Source: Choristocarpus tenellus KU-1152 (taxonomy: Eukaryota; Phaeophyceae). From it: a stretch of DNA of 20,767 nucleotides. A program made the translations under genes and the position numbers. Position 1 is the stretch's first letter, and every line of letters starts with the position of its first letter. The notes beneath the pieces were generated by a model that was not told the origin of the DNA, did not search any database, and worked only from the letters and a program-made list of their open reading frames with translations. Below are positions 20,507 to 20,767 of the stretch, piece by piece. Location of the stretch: positions 1 to 20,767 of the forward strand of contig CAXNAD020000378.1 of assembly GCA_964200185.2 (NCBI GenBank). The letters run 5' to 3'.

Positions 20507-20767
20507 CCCCTTCATGGAGAGTACTTCCTAGAGGGCGGTGTGCAAATGGTCAACCTCACGCAAGCTCCCCAGAAGCCTGAGAGGAACAGGAAAGGGCATG
20601 GAAACAACTGCACAAATACACCCCAAATGCCACTTTCAAGGTGTTGAGGAAGGATAGCAAACAGTATCCACAATGTCATAACGTAGACATAAGCGTCGTT
20701 GAGAATATGGATAGTACTGATCACCATAATAGGAATCCATGCCCTTCAAACACTGAACTACCTCAAG

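Overview
This looks like nuclear DNA from a photosynthetic eukaryote with introns, most likely an ochrophyte (stramenopile) alga such as a diatom. Three observations support this. A chorismate mutase gene is split by four-way spliced exons with GT-AG introns. Its N-terminus reads as a signal peptide followed by a Phe-starting transit peptide, the pattern of plastids with extra membranes. There is also a decayed mariner transposase of the kind common in stramenopile genomes. The species assignment is inference. Most single-frame open stretches are not genes; the genes were recovered by joining exons whose splice phases agree.

Layout: 1-770 shows nothing. 775-1845 holds a dead mariner element read on the minus strand, with a possible terminal repeat at its downstream end. 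1930-3180 is apparently empty. 3185-7199 (minus) is a four-exon, 372-residue plastid-type chorismate mutase whose 1.95 kb third intron is full of minisatellite DNA. 7200-7564 is a divergent promoter region, and 7565-8236 (plus) is an unrecognised three-exon gene for a small Cys/Met-rich protein. 8240-10460 contains a dispersed repeat, a 112-bp tandem duplication and an unresolved coding-like patch. 10613-10915 (minus) encodes a 100-residue single-membrane-span protein, head-to-head with a four-exon Tim17/22/23-family gene at 11415-12799 (plus). From 12800 to the end, the DNA is gene-poor, AT-rich and repeat-rich, with further diverged copies of the dispersed repeat, microsatellites, a 12-bp inverted repeat and several coding-like segments bounded by plausible splice sites that I could not join into genes.

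How the genes relate: chorismate mutase commits chorismate to Phe and Tyr synthesis in the plastid. The pair at 10613-12799 are both small membrane proteins and may both belong to the mitochondrial inner membrane. There is no operon-like arrangement; the shared structure is two divergent gene pairs, each with an intergenic gap of about 0.4-0.5 kb. No tRNA, rRNA or CRISPR array was seen.
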